Below, in pieces: positions 23,047 to 32,597 of a DNA stretch of 64,000 nucleotides. The stretch lies in assembly GCA_008729055.1 (NCBI GenBank), contig SDUX01000003.1, forward strand, positions 1,364,001 through 1,428,000, read 5' to 3'. The position numbers were made by a program, and so were the translations under genes. Numbering within the stretch: position 1 is the first letter of the stretch; every line of letters begins with the position of its first letter. The notes beneath the pieces were generated by a model. That model was given only the letters and a program-made list of their open reading frames with translations. It was not told the origin of the DNA and did not search any database. The stretch comes from Pyropia haitanensis. Its lineage: Eukaryota; Rhodophyta; Bangiophyceae; Bangiales; Bangiaceae.

Positions 23047-23381
23047 GGCCATGCGTCCCGACGGCGGCTCCAGCACCCAATCTGCACGCCTATTGGTCGT
23101 GGGCTCATGTCGCAGATCGGCAAGGGCAGGAGGGGGAGGCGGAGTTGGACGACAGCGTCATCGCCCCCAGCACTCTGCTTCTTGGATGAAACGCAGCAGC
23201 TGCTGGGCTCGTGTGCGAACTGTCCGAAACCCATCGCGGAGCGCCGCCGTGGTGGCTTGGAGCTGTGCACTCTGACTGCGAGTGACATTATCACGGCCAA
23301 GACTGAGCGTGGCGGGGGGGGTGGGGCGTACTGAAGAGGCTTACTTTGCTGTCGTCCCAATTTTGGCGGATGTGCATGATT

Positions 23382-23400
23382 GAGTGTATGCCATACACTC
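23382..23400. repeat. Short palindrome
   Basis: GAGTGTATG and CATACACTC are inverted 9-base arms separated by one C. This could be a binding site for a dimeric factor or part of a decayed element. Confidence 0.7.
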
Positions 23401-24491
23401 AGAGGCCGCTGCACCCGCTGCCTATGGGATCGGCCCAAGCTCGTTCAGAGGTCGCACAAGCCCCACCTCCAATGAACCGTAAGGCCGCTACTGTTTCATG
23501 CTCTCTGCCCCTCCATGCGGCCGCCCATACCGGGGCAACCGCTTCGCCTGCCGACGTCGTCGCTGCTACCGGCCACCCCCCCCCCCCCGCAGCGACGATG
23601 CAGCCAAGGAGTGGATGACTCCGGAGCGTGAGCGGACGGCGACCGTAGCAAACTACCTCTTCGCTGCCGGTGACCAGTTCGGCGGCCGCGCGCGCTGCCG
23701 TGTTTTGTGCGACCGGCCGCGCCACCGTCGCCGCGCGCCGCAGTGGAGGCGGGTGCCGCTTCCGTGTCGTGGCGGTCCGCGCGGCACCGCCCGCACGCGC
23801 GCCGTGGGGCCATCGCCCACAGCCGCAGTGGCCTTGCACGATCCGCGCAGGGGCTCATGAAGGCGGCCGGCGCGGCGCTCCCCGCCGCGGGAGTGGGACG
23901 TCGCCGGCGCTGGGGGCGGAGCGACGTCGCGGGAGGGGCGGTCGGCCGCCCGTCGGGAGCCACCGCCTCGGGCAGGGTGCGCCCGCTGAGCACTCCCACC
24001 CCCCCCCGACCCCACCCGCCACCATACCGATCAAGCGCGACGCATTGCGGCTGCCGCTTTCGGTTTTCTCCTGCTCTCCTGGTGGCCCAGCCGCGTGACC
24101 GCGGCCGCGGGGCGGCGCATACCAAGATGAGCGCCGCGCTGTGACCACGTGCAACCGCCGCGCGTGCACCGCTACACCGACTACCCCCCATGGCGTGCCG
24201 CTGCGCAGCGGTGTCCGCGGATGGACTCTGGGAGGCGAGCCGGGTCTCAGACGGGTTACGGTGTTGATGGGACCACTTTTCTTCTCTTTTTTTCTCGGTC
24301 GCACGGCTGCCCGCTCTTGCGTCAACCGCCTTGCCCCCCTCCCTCCCCTCCCCTCCCCCACCCCCCACCCCCGCCCCCTCCGTCATCCCTCCCATCTCGA
24401 CACCCCCCCTTCCTCGGCAGGCCGCCGCCGGGCCGCGGCTACTCTCCGCCCTGCGTCTCCCTCCCTCCCTCCCGCCGGCGCCGCCGCGAAG

Positions 24492-26528
24492 ATGGACATG
24501 CCATCGATGGGTACGCTCAACGCGCTCCTCAACTGCGCTATGATGCTCACGTATGCGGTTGCTGCAGTGGCGATGGAGCGCGCGTACGTGCACGCTGCGA
24601 CGCTGCACCTGGCCGCCCACGGGGTGACGCGCACGACCAATAGCGCAGAGGTGCACGTGAGCCACTGGGTCGCCCGAGCGGTTGCCAACTGGCGCCGCCG
24701 CCGGCAGAGGGGAAAGGGGCGGGACGTCCGAGACAGCGGCTGCGACGGGCAGGGTGCGGAGGACGTCTCGGAGCAGAAAGTGACGACCAGCATCAATGAC
24801 GGCCAAGGCAGCGCCGCAGTCACCGCCGCCACTGCCGCCACCGCCGCGGCTGACAGCCACGCCGCGTCGGCCGCCGGCACGGCTCGCGCCGAGCCTGCAT
24901 GCGGTGGCGGCCCCCCTTGCTCCGCGGTGCGGCCGCTGTGGTCGCTGGCGCTGCTGCTGCTGCTGATGGCGCTCGTCCCCGCTGAGCTCTACTTTGAGAC
25001 CGGCCTCGGCGAGGTGCCCCGGGGCACCACTACCCCCGCCGTCCGGCACAATGGGGTGTGCGTGTCGCCGTGGACGGGCCACTCGGCGGTGGGCGTGGCG
25101 GCGGCGGCGCTGCTCGTGCAGCGGCTCAACTGGCTCGACGCGGTGTGGACGGCCGTCCCGGTCGGCGCGTCCAAGGCCATGATCATCACGGAGCGGTTCG
25201 CGTGGCCCGCGGGATGGCGCCCGGCGGGAGATGAGGACGGGGAAGGCGGCGGCCCGGGAGGGGGCGCCGTCCTTGCGGCCGACTGTTCTGTTGTCGTGGG
25301 CGCCTGTGAGGGCGACGGCTGCGGCAGCGTGGTCATCCACCGCACAGACGGGCCGTTCCACACGATCGTGACGGGGGCGAGCATGGCGGGCGACACCAAC
25401 GGCACCTTCCCGGCGGCGACGGACGCCGTCACCAGCCGGTACGCCATGGGCGACCTGACGTACGATGGCGCGACGGGGGTGGCGTTTCTATTTTGGGAGG
25501 TGTCCCCGCCGTCGGACGAGGCCGCCGCTGCTGACGCACCGCCGCCGGCCACTCGCGGGACAAGCCGCGTGCACGTGCGCGGGGTGGAGGTGGTGCTCAA
25601 CGCTTCCGAGATGGACCGCGTCTTGCACTCAGACGGCACCCCCTGGCGGCTCGACCCGGTGGCTGGGCGAGCCCGTACGTACGCGGTGGCGCTCTCCACG
25701 TCTGGCCTCCGCGCGGCCGACGTGGCCATGGCGGCGAGCATCTTTCGGACGAGCCAGATGGAGCAACCCGGCGTCCGCCGGTCCGACGTGCACGCGCGCA
25801 TCGAGCGGCTCCCGCCGCTGACGCCCTCCGACGTGCTCATGGCGGTTTTTGCGCTGAAAGCAGAGGACGGCGCGTCGACCTGTGCGGGTACCGTCGGCGT
25901 GTACGTGCCGCACGGGACGGTGCGGGCCGCCGCGGTCATCCCGTTCGTGGCGGCCGTGGCGGTGGTGATGGGCGTGTGGGCGGCGCTCGCGGCCGCGACG
26001 CGCGGGCTGACTGACCTTCACGTGCCCCATGATGCGGAAAGCTGGCGGTCGTACGCGCTTGCAGCGCACGGGTGGGGCGGGCCGGCCGGCCCCGACGAGG
26101 AGGAGGGAGGGGGGGGCGGGATGGCCGCGCCGGCGGATGCCAAGGCCACCTGCGGCGACGCGGCCGGCGGCGGTGGCGGCGAGCTGACGCCGGCAGCGGT
26201 GTCGCCGCCCTGCTTGTCACCGCCCACGGAGAGCGGTTGTGCGGGGGTGGCGTCGCTGGCGACGCCGCCCCCCCTTAACCGTCTCGACTTCACCGATGGT
26301 ACGGGGATGGCGGCGGTGGCTTCTCCACACCGGCTGGCTCCCACCTCAACCGCCGACGGGGAGTTTCCGTCGTGGGCGTCGACTGTCGGTTCCTCGCGGC
26401 CGTCGGTGCGACGGCTGTCCGATGCGCTGGGGGCGGGGACGGGACGCGGCCGCGAGGGCGGCCGGCGGGTGCAGGTGGCGCCGCCGGGCGCCGCCGTTCC
26501 GCCAGGGGTGGTCTTCTTGAGCCCTTGA
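24492..26528 (+). CDS. Multi-pass membrane protein, unknown function
   Basis: This is an intact frame of 678 residues. The ATG at 24492 directly follows a pyrimidine-rich leader and opens with MDMPSMGTLNALLNCAMMLT, the start of a first hydrophobic helix (residues 8-30). A basic then low-complexity cytosol-like segment follows (to about 155). A second helix (LWSLALLLLLMALVPAELYF) comes next. A large region of about 290 residues lies between helices, with few cysteines and N-glycosylation-type sites (NGTF, LNASEM). A third helix near residue 485 (AVIPFVAAVAVVMGVWAALA) leads to a long disordered Gly/Pro/Ser tail. Topology suggests a central domain exposed to the ER lumen or outside. I recognise no family; its motifs DLTYDGATGVAFLFWEV and YAVALSTSGL may help a profile search. 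Confidence 0.75.
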   Translation: MDMPSMGTLNALLNCAMMLTYAVAAVAMERAYVHAATLHLAAHGVTRTTNSAEVHVSHWVARAVANWRRRRQRGKGRDVRDSGCDGQGAEDVSEQKVTTSINDGQGSAAVTAATAATAAADSHAASAAGTARAEPACGGGPPCSAVRPLWSLALLLLLMALVPAELYFETGLGEVPRGTTTPAVRHNGVCVSPWTGHSAVGVAAAALLVQRLNWLDAVWTAVPVGASKAMIITERFAWPAGWRPAGDEDGEGGGPGGGAVLAADCSVVVGACEGDGCGSVVIHRTDGPFHTIVTGASMAGDTNGTFPAATDAVTSRYAMGDLTYDGATGVAFLFWEVSPPSDEAAAADAPPPATRGTSRVHVRGVEVVLNASEMDRVLHSDGTPWRLDPVAGRARTYAVALSTSGLRAADVAMAASIFRTSQMEQPGVRRSDVHARIERLPPLTPSDVLMAVFALKAEDGASTCAGTVGVYVPHGTVRAAAVIPFVAAVAVVMGVWAALAAATRGLTDLHVPHDAESWRSYALAAHGWGGPAGPDEEEGGGGGMAAPADAKATCGDAAGGGGGELTPAAVSPPCLSPPTESGCAGVASLATPPPLNRLDFTDGTGMAAVASPHRLAPTSTADGEFPSWASTVGSSRPSVRRLSDALGAGTGRGREGGRRVQVAPPGAAVPPGVVFLSP

Positions 26529-27492
26529 GAGGAAGCAGGGCGGGCTTGATATGAAGAGCGACCGGAGCAGGGCAGAGGGGCGGCGCGTCGGGTCGAGCGG
26601 CCGAGGGCGTGGCGTGCCCGCGTCCCGCCCCCCCCCTCGACCCCACCCTTCTCCTACACGTGGTCTGCGCAGCAGGCAAAGGTCCACGTCGCTGCTGCCA
26701 CAATCTCCGCCGCGGCAACAGCCGCGCCGGTGCCGGTGATGATGGGGGGCGTGACCGGTGCGGCCGGCGAGTATCGCAGCGGAAGAGTACGTGCAGAAGC
26801 TGGTTCCGGGGAGCGCCCAACCGTTCACGTGAAACGACACGGCGGGCTGTACGCGCGGGCACCCGGCGGCGTCGGTGGGGCTGTGCCAAACTCGTCGAGC
26901 CGCCGATCGCGCCGAGCCCGTCTGCATGTGCGCTGCCGCGGCCGAGGCGGTAGCGTCGCGCGATGCCCCCGCATCGTGGCGTCTGCCGATGGGCGGCTGC
27001 GGCGGTGGCCGCGTGGCCACGGTGCTGCCGGTCGCCTCGTCTGCTCCTGTAGCCGTCTGCCGGCCCAAGCGCCGCCCTTTTTCCACAGCTGGGGCGGGCG
27101 TCGGCGCGCCGTGACCGACACCGCCGACCCATCCGACGGCCGCCCCGCCGTCGACCGCCACCGACTGTCAGACAAGGGCTCCCGTCGGCAGTGGCGGCGG
27201 CGGCGGTGGTGGCGGTGGCGGGCGGTGGCGGGCTGCGCGTTGCACCGGCGACGCCCGAGCGGCCACGCGCGCCGCCAGCTGTCTTCTATCTCTTTGTTTT
27301 CGAGTTGACGCGGCCGCGGCCGCCGCCGCCGTCAGTGCCCCAGCGCCGCCGTCTGCCGGCGGTGGCCTGCCCTGTGGCTGCCTAAAGAAGCGTGGCGGCC
27401 GCCGGGATGGCAGCATGGGCCCGCGGAGCTCGTCGGCAAAATGCGGACGCCGTCCCTCCCTCCCCTCCCGCGCGGCGCGGCTGCTCGTCCCC
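26529..27492. other. Intergenic region left of the transposon
   Basis: GC-rich, with no gene recognised on either strand. Open frames here lack motifs. Pieces such as 27180-27240 are GGC/GGT simple sequence. Confidence 0.45.
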
Positions 27493-27687
27493 AGCGCAGT
27501 GGGTGCTAAACCGTCTCAAAGAAAACCTGCTTTTCCGTTGCTTGGCCCGGCCCGCAAGCGGTTGTCAACGCCTGTTTTGACAGTGTGAGGCCTGCTTTTT
27601 TTCGGTTTTTTTGTTTTTGACTTACATGGGTGCCTTTCGGACCTTCGACGGAGTGCATCTCATACAGAAATAAGCGTCTGGAGCTGA

Positions 27688-27937
27688 GGCCCGTTCGCAG
27701 TTCCCGGCGGGCTTGGTATAACGACGGTATAACACTTGCTGGGATGCGAAAGAACGTTGAGAGCTTGGCATAACGTGCTGCTTCGTTCGATTGGAATTCC
27801 AGCGGCTGCGGGGGTCGGTATAACGTTATGACATACGCGAGCCGTTCGCGTATGTCATAACGTTATACCGTCCGTATAACGCCGTCGACCAATCAGAGCG
27901 ACGTTATGTTTATACTAAGCGGAACTGCGAACGGGCC
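27688..27937. mobile_element. 250 bp nested MITE
   Basis: Perfect 17-base terminal inverted repeats (GGCCCGTTCGCAGTTCC at 27688-27704 and its complement at 27921-27937) are flanked by the direct repeat TGA (27685-27687 and 27938-27940). The interior is AT-richer, has several copies of GTATAAC/GTTATAC, and holds a large hairpin. It has no coding capacity. It lies inside the larger inverted-repeat transposon and therefore inserted later. A 3-base target duplication is typical of PIF/Harbinger-like elements, though those favour TAA or TTA. Confidence 0.85.
27816..27870. repeat. 25-base perfect hairpin inside the MITE
   Basis: The arms 27816-27840 and 27846-27870 are perfectly complementary around the 5-base loop GCCGT. 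Each arm contains GGTATAACGTTATGACATAC. The arms are longer than the element's own terminal repeats. It would form a very stable cruciform or, if transcribed, an RNA hairpin. Confidence 0.9.
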
Positions 27938-27940
27938 TGA

Positions 27941-28240
27941 GTTGTCTGGGCCTACAAAATCACCCGTGTCAACGGACCGAAACGCTTCACTGTAGGGCTC
28001 CATGCAATCCGCGTCTGGGAAGGTTGCCAACAACCGCAAGGTGGCTTGCGGGCGGCCGCAGAGTACCTTGCGGAAACGCCTCTGCATGGGCCATTGCGGC
28101 GAAAATCTCCCGAACTCTGCAGTCCCCGGGAGTAAGAAAAGTGACGTGGAGGGAGACGCTTTGAGGACGCGCTTGACGACATGGCTAGGGTGGATGGCGT
28201 AGGCTTTAGGGGTGGCTCTCTCTTCCCCCCCCCCTTTCAC
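27941..28240 (-). pseudogene. Coding-like fragment in transposon, cut by the MITE
   Basis: A minus-strand frame is open from about 28240 down to the MITE boundary, with composition unlike the neighbouring random frames (FRKVLCGRPQATLRLLATFP, CMEPYSEAFRSVDTGDFVGP). Reading across the empty site (MITE and one TGA copy removed) keeps the frame open to a stop at about 27605, through a CMRC motif and a GTAAGT that could be a splice donor. This looks like an exon of the transposon's own gene or of a captured host gene. I cannot name it. Confidence 0.4.
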
Positions 28241-28578
28241 TCCACTTACCCGCTTCTCTGCTTGCTGGTGGCCCCCTCACCTTTACTCCCCCACGCCCGT
28301 CCGCTCCCCCCTCGTTCTCGTCCGCGGGTGCCGCAGTCATGACGGCTTTTTGAGGCGCTGCGGAGCGGCAGCTACTGCAGGCTGTTGTGACTGGAAATTG
28401 TGGCGCGGCGCGGGGATAGTGCCCGCCGTCTACTTCGCTTCAGCCGATAGTAGCACTCGCTCCCGCCTCCCTCTCCCCTCAGCTCTCCTGCGCTTCCCGC
28501 TCACTCTCGACGGTAGGTATCGCGATGGAAGCGGCATCCGCTGAGGCGTAGAAGCCGGCCTCTGGCTGTCTGCGGCAG

Positions 28579-28738
28579 GTGGTGGTGATACTCCGCCTTG
28601 AGGTGTGCGGCTCCACTGCGGAGCTGGCGCAGGTAAACGAGCAGCTGCTGTCTCAGCGGAAGAGCGAGTACTCGGCGCTGGTCCAGGTAGCCAAGACGGC
28701 CCAGGGCTTCGAACACCTGTTCCGTCCCGGCCTCTGAT
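28579..28738 (+). pseudogene. Coding-like terminal exon fragment in transposon
   Basis: After a CTGCGGCAG acceptor-like site, a plus-strand frame of about 52 codons has strongly coding composition and helical heptads (STAELAQVNEQLLSQRKSEY, then TAQGFEHLFRPGL) before a stop. There is no ATG. It may be the 3' end of a captured gene or the remains of a transposon-encoded protein. The assignment is tentative. Confidence 0.35.
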
Positions 28739-28952
28739 TGGATACATTCCGACGGTTGTTGACAGTCGCAGCGTGGGAGATTTTCGCAAAGTGCCGCGCA
28801 AGAATGACAGACTTGCGGACGCAAGCAGACTCCGCACAAAAATCTTGCTTGTCCACGCAGACTGGCTTGCGGAAAAGCAAGATCCCACGCAAGCCCGCAA
28901 GGGGCCCCGCAACCGAAAAAGCAGGTTTTTTTTGAGACGGTTTAGCACCCAC

Positions 28953-29948
28953 AGCGCAGTGCGGTGTCGGGTCCGGACTGAGAAACTTGCGGGAGGCAAA
29001 CGGCCAGTCTCCCTGGCAATTCGAGGGGCAGTTATCGACGGTGTAAACATGACCAGCTGCCAGCAAGCTCATGGCCTCCATCCAGGCGATGATTGGAGGA
29101 GAGCGTTGACACGTGGGTAAATCTTACGGTATTACCGTTAGACTTCGATCAGATCGGACAAAATTGAGAAGACAGCAATAAGTACGTACGCTCATGTCGA
29201 TCGAAGAATACAATTCGGTGGTGCGACTCCTGTCCTAAGTGCTGCTGCGGCTGGCTCGTCACCACGTCCGCCCCCTCTCCTTCGACGATGCCGATGCCCC
29301 TGCCGATGTCGCTGCCGTTGGTGGGGTCTGCTTTCAGGCTCAACCCTCCCTCGACCTGTCTGCGGAGCGGCTGGGTGCTTCTAATGACAGGACCTGCAGC
29401 ACGATGAAGCAGCGGCTGCTGCCACCGTGAGCGGCGCCGACGCAGACGCATGCCTCGGGGCGGGGGCGCGCACACCTCTACAGATCTGGGCCCTGGGTGT
29501 CAACCTGCCTTTGTGTCTTGCCTCGCTCCTGGATTTTTCGTCCGGCATTCCCGCTCCCTCCCGGTTGCTTTGCCCCTAGTCACTCCCCGCGTGGCCGTAA
29601 TGCAGCATGCCCGCTGCGCGCTGCCGGGGTGGGCGTCGCGGTGCACACCCCGCCCCCAACCGCACGCCACTGTCAAGCGCAGGTGGCAGGCGAGAGCGGC
29701 CGCGGCGGCGGCATGCTCTCCCCCTTCCCCTCCTTCCCCCTTTGCCATCTCTCGGCGGCATGGGTGGCGTCACGCGCAGGGGACGGCTCGGGCGTGTGCC
29801 TCCTCCCGCCTCGCGGTGGCCGCCGCCGCGGCGGCCGCCGCCGCCCCGTCCGGCATCACCCCCACCGTCCGGCTGCGGTTGGCGGGACGGGGGCGGGAAT
29901 TGGGGCGGCTGGGCGCCTGCGAGGCGCCTGGAAGGGTGGGGGGCTGGC
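28953..29948. other. Intergenic region right of the transposon
   Basis: About 1 kb between the transposon and the first beta-propeller gene. The part 29040-29460 is of moderate GC. I recognise no gene. The frame of the downstream gene is open from 29607, so some of this may be its leader or coding N-terminus. Confidence 0.4.
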
Positions 29949-32597
29949 ATGAAGCCGCGGAGGGGGTGCGCGGGGGCGGCAACGGCGACCGCGGCTGCGA
30001 CAGCCGCGGCACCGCCACCGGTGTGTCTTGGTGCCGGGACGCTGCGAGGCGGCGGCTGCCGCGATGGCGTGGCTGGCGCGGCGCATGTGCCTCTTCCTCT
30101 CTGCCCCGCTACCCCCGGTTGCTGGACGGGCCTGCTGCTGCTGTGGGCGGTGCTCGCCACCGTGGGTGCCTGTGGCGGCGGTGGCGCCGAGGCGGAAGTA
30201 GCCGTGGCGGTCGGCTCAACGGTTGTGCTCGGCGGTGCGGGCAGCGCCTCCGTCGCTGCCGCCGACAGGAGACGATGGGGTCGTCGTGGCCGCGGCGGCG
30301 GCGGTGTCGGCGGCTGCTGTGCCAGACCCGGCGGGGGCGGCGCTCCCACCCGCCTGCTGGGTGTCCTTGTGGGCGTCGCCATGCTCGTGGCGCTGATGGC
30401 TACCGCCCCGCGGGAGCGGTGGATGGAAAACGGATCAGGAGGGTGGGGGAAGGGAAGGGGAGGGCCTGGCGCTGCGTGGGTGGCCGTCGCCCGTTGGGTC
30501 GGCACGCCAATGGCAGATGCCGCGGTTCACACTGGGTCAATCAGCGGCCGACCGCCGCTTGTGGCGGGTGCTGCGGCGGTGAACCTGTTGCGCCCTAGAG
30601 ACGTGGAGCGCCTGACGCGGGTCCGCCTATTTGACACCTCCTCTACCGATGAGGCCCTTGCGCTGGCGCTGGGATCAGACGGCTCTGTCTACTTGGCGGG
30701 CAAGACGACACCCGTGTCTGCCGTGGGCGGCACCATTGCACGCGCCCTTCCCAGCGTGTCGCCGTCTACATCGGCGGGCTACGGCGGGGACGATGTGTTT
30801 GTGGCCAAGGTGTCCCCCGCGGGGCAGCTGCTGTGGGTCAACTCGTTTGGCTCGAAGATGCACGAGGCCGCGACGGGGGTAGCAGTCTCGGCGTTGGGGG
30901 TGTTTGTGGTGGGCCACACGCGTGGCCAGCTGTCGCCGTCGGCCAAGCGGGTGGGGGCGGTGGACTTTTTCCTTTCCCGCCTGTCGGCCTCCACTGGCCG
31001 CTTGGTGTGGACGGTGCAGGACGGCAGCATCGGGCGTGATGCGTTATCGGCGGTCGTCGTCGGTGCTGGCGGTGACATCTTTGCCGCCGGCCATGTGGGC
31101 GGCGCGTTTCTGCGGCCGCCAGTGGCAGCCAGGGACGTCTGCGTCGTCCGATACCGTCCCGACGGGCGACGCGTGTGGGCTGTGCAGCACCAGGTGGGGC
31201 GCGCGTCATCCGCCTCAGCACTGGCTGTGTCCCCGGCGGACGGCTCGCTTGCGGTTGGCGTCACGGCGTACCGCTCTGTACAGGGGGACCAGGAGACTTC
31301 TGACGCGGCGGTTGTGCGTCTGTCGGCTACCGGGAAGGTGCTATGGACGGTCCACACGCCGACCTTTTCCCAGACATTTGTCAGTGCCGTTGTCATTGAC
31401 ACGTCGGGTGCGGTGTACGTTGGTGCATCAGAGTGGAAGCACGTGTATGAGAACTTCAACGTGCACCTCCGCAAGCTCTCTTCCACAGGCGCAGAGTTGT
31501 GGGTGACAGAGCTGACCTCGGCAGGCGCCCACGCCGACTACGTCTCAGCGGTTGGCCTCTCCCCGGACGGTCGGTCGTTAATGGTCGCGGGCTACTCGGC
31601 GGGCAACTTCCTCCTCACCACAGGGGAAGAGAAGGCCGCCGCAGCTGCAGCGGCTTCGTCGGATGCATCCTCGACGGACACGCCCTCCCGCTTCACAGCA
31701 ATTGTATTGCAGATGGACTCTGCCACGGGTGCGGAGATGGTGCGCTTTCAAGACACGCCTGCGGATGTGCACACGTGGCAGCAGTTGCGGGCACTCGCGG
31801 TAGACCTGTCAGGGGTGCTGCTACTTGCTGGCTACGAACGGTCGCTGATACCTGTCGATCCGGCTACTACTGACGCCACGGCAAGGCCCAAGTCGACTGT
31901 CAACGTGCTGCTCGCGTCGTTTGCGTTTCGGCCTTCGGCGTCCGCGGCACTACCGCCAGGGAGCGCGCCAAACGCGTTGGCGGCTGCGGCTCCGTCGGCT
32001 GCCGCCAGTGGTGGCACTGCTAGCGGCAGCGGCAGCGGCAGCGGCAGCGGTAGCGGCAGCGGCAGCGGCGGTGGCGGCTCTGGCGCCAGCGACAGTAGCA
32101 GTGGTAGCAACGGCACCAGCGGTGGCGTTGTCGGAGGCAGCGCGGCGGTCGACAAGAGTCCTGCGGCTGGAGGCGGCGGCGACGGCGGCGGCAGTGGCAG
32201 TGATGGCAGCCGTGACAAGGGCATTGGCGGCTTTCCACTGCCCCTGCTTGCCGGTGGCGCCGCCGCGGGCGTGGCGCTGGTCGCTGTCTTGGCCGTGGTG
32301 GTTGCCCTCTCCGTGCGCGCCTCGGTTGCCCGGCCGGCTGAGCGGCAGGCCGGGCCTACGTCGGCAGCGGCCAGCGGGGGGGCCGGCCGGCGCGCTGCGC
32401 CCGCGGCGGCGCCCGCGGCTGCCCCTGCGGCGGCGTACGCGAGTGGCGTCGGCGGCTCCGCGGCCGGCGCTGCGCTGCCGTCCGGCGCACGGGCAGCGCA
32501 GCCGCCCGTTACGCGGGCAGCGCAGCCGCCCGTCGCCCGGCCGGCGCAGCCGCCAGGGACGCTACCCACGCGGACCGTGTATTGGGGGGTGCCGTAG
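29949..32597 (+). CDS. SBBP-type beta-propeller membrane protein (copy 1)
   Basis: The frame is open from 29607. I use the ATG at 29949 but the start is uncertain (29760 is also possible). It ends at 32597, giving about 882 residues. A hydrophobic segment (TGLLLLWAVLATVGA) and another (LLGVLVGVAMLVALMAT) precede the domain and suggest a signal anchor or a missed upstream exon. From about residue 210 to 640 there are repeated blades of the SBBP/PQQ-like type: ALALGSDGSVYLAG, DVFVAKVSPAGQLLWVNSFG, VVVGAGGDIFAAG, DVCVVRYRPDGRRVWAV, VVIDTSGAVYVG. A Gly-Ser linker encoded by a GGCAGC repeat (32027-32070) leads to a transmembrane helix (LLAGGAAAGVALVAVLAVVV) and a short tail with three AAQPPV-like repeats. 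I infer a surface receptor or wall-associated protein with an extracellular propeller. It has a paralogue at 38296, same strand. Confidence 0.7.
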   Translation: MKPRRGCAGAATATAAATAAAPPPVCLGAGTLRGGGCRDGVAGAAHVPLPLCPATPGCWTGLLLLWAVLATVGACGGGGAEAEVAVAVGSTVVLGGAGSASVAAADRRRWGRRGRGGGGVGGCCARPGGGGAPTRLLGVLVGVAMLVALMATAPRERWMENGSGGWGKGRGGPGAAWVAVARWVGTPMADAAVHTGSISGRPPLVAGAAAVNLLRPRDVERLTRVRLFDTSSTDEALALALGSDGSVYLAGKTTPVSAVGGTIARALPSVSPSTSAGYGGDDVFVAKVSPAGQLLWVNSFGSKMHEAATGVAVSALGVFVVGHTRGQLSPSAKRVGAVDFFLSRLSASTGRLVWTVQDGSIGRDALSAVVVGAGGDIFAAGHVGGAFLRPPVAARDVCVVRYRPDGRRVWAVQHQVGRASSASALAVSPADGSLAVGVTAYRSVQGDQETSDAAVVRLSATGKVLWTVHTPTFSQTFVSAVVIDTSGAVYVGASEWKHVYENFNVHLRKLSSTGAELWVTELTSAGAHADYVSAVGLSPDGRSLMVAGYSAGNFLLTTGEEKAAAAAAASSDASSTDTPSRFTAIVLQMDSATGAEMVRFQDTPADVHTWQQLRALAVDLSGVLLLAGYERSLIPVDPATTDATARPKSTVNVLLASFAFRPSASAALPPGSAPNALAAAAPSAAASGGTASGSGSGSGSGSGSGSGGGGSGASDSSSGSNGTSGGVVGGSAAVDKSPAAGGGGDGGGSGSDGSRDKGIGGFPLPLLAGGAAAGVALVAVLAVVVALSVRASVARPAERQAGPTSAAASGGAGRRAAPAAAPAAAPAAAYASGVGGSAAGAALPSGARAAQPPVTRAAQPPVARPAQPPGTLPTRTVYWGVP

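Larger units (their letters stand above)
22009..24491. other. Divergent intergenic region, 2.5 kb
   Basis: No gene is recognised between the two divergent membrane-protein genes. The stretch from about 22560 to 23400 is less GC-rich, has mixed codon use and contains short inverted repeats (23015-23046 and 23382-23400), so it may include a decayed mobile element. From about 24330 to 24480 the plus strand is pyrimidine-rich and is likely the leader of the gene at 24492. Confidence 0.45.
27499..28952. mobile_element. 1.45 kb terminal-inverted-repeat DNA transposon, non-autonomous
   Basis: The ends are inverted repeats of about 45 bases beginning GTGGGTGCTAAACCGTCTCA. They read inward from 27499 on the plus strand and from 28952 on the minus strand, with only a few mismatches through the AAACCTGCTTTT block. 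The flanks carry a direct repeat AGCGCA (27493-27498 and 28953-28958), compatible with a 6-base target duplication, or AGCGCAGT (8 bases) if the right end includes an extra AC. Subterminal copies of CTTGCGG/CCGCAAG are frequent at both ends. No transposase is recognised. The interior is markedly less GC-rich than its surroundings and contains a nested MITE and two short coding-like fragments. The superfamily is not fixed: 8 bases would point to hAT. Confidence 0.8.

Noticed and set aside
22803..23438. A 211-codon minus-strand frame with some varied composition
   Set aside because: It hints at a decayed transposon protein but I found no catalytic motif, no terminal repeats and no start that makes sense.
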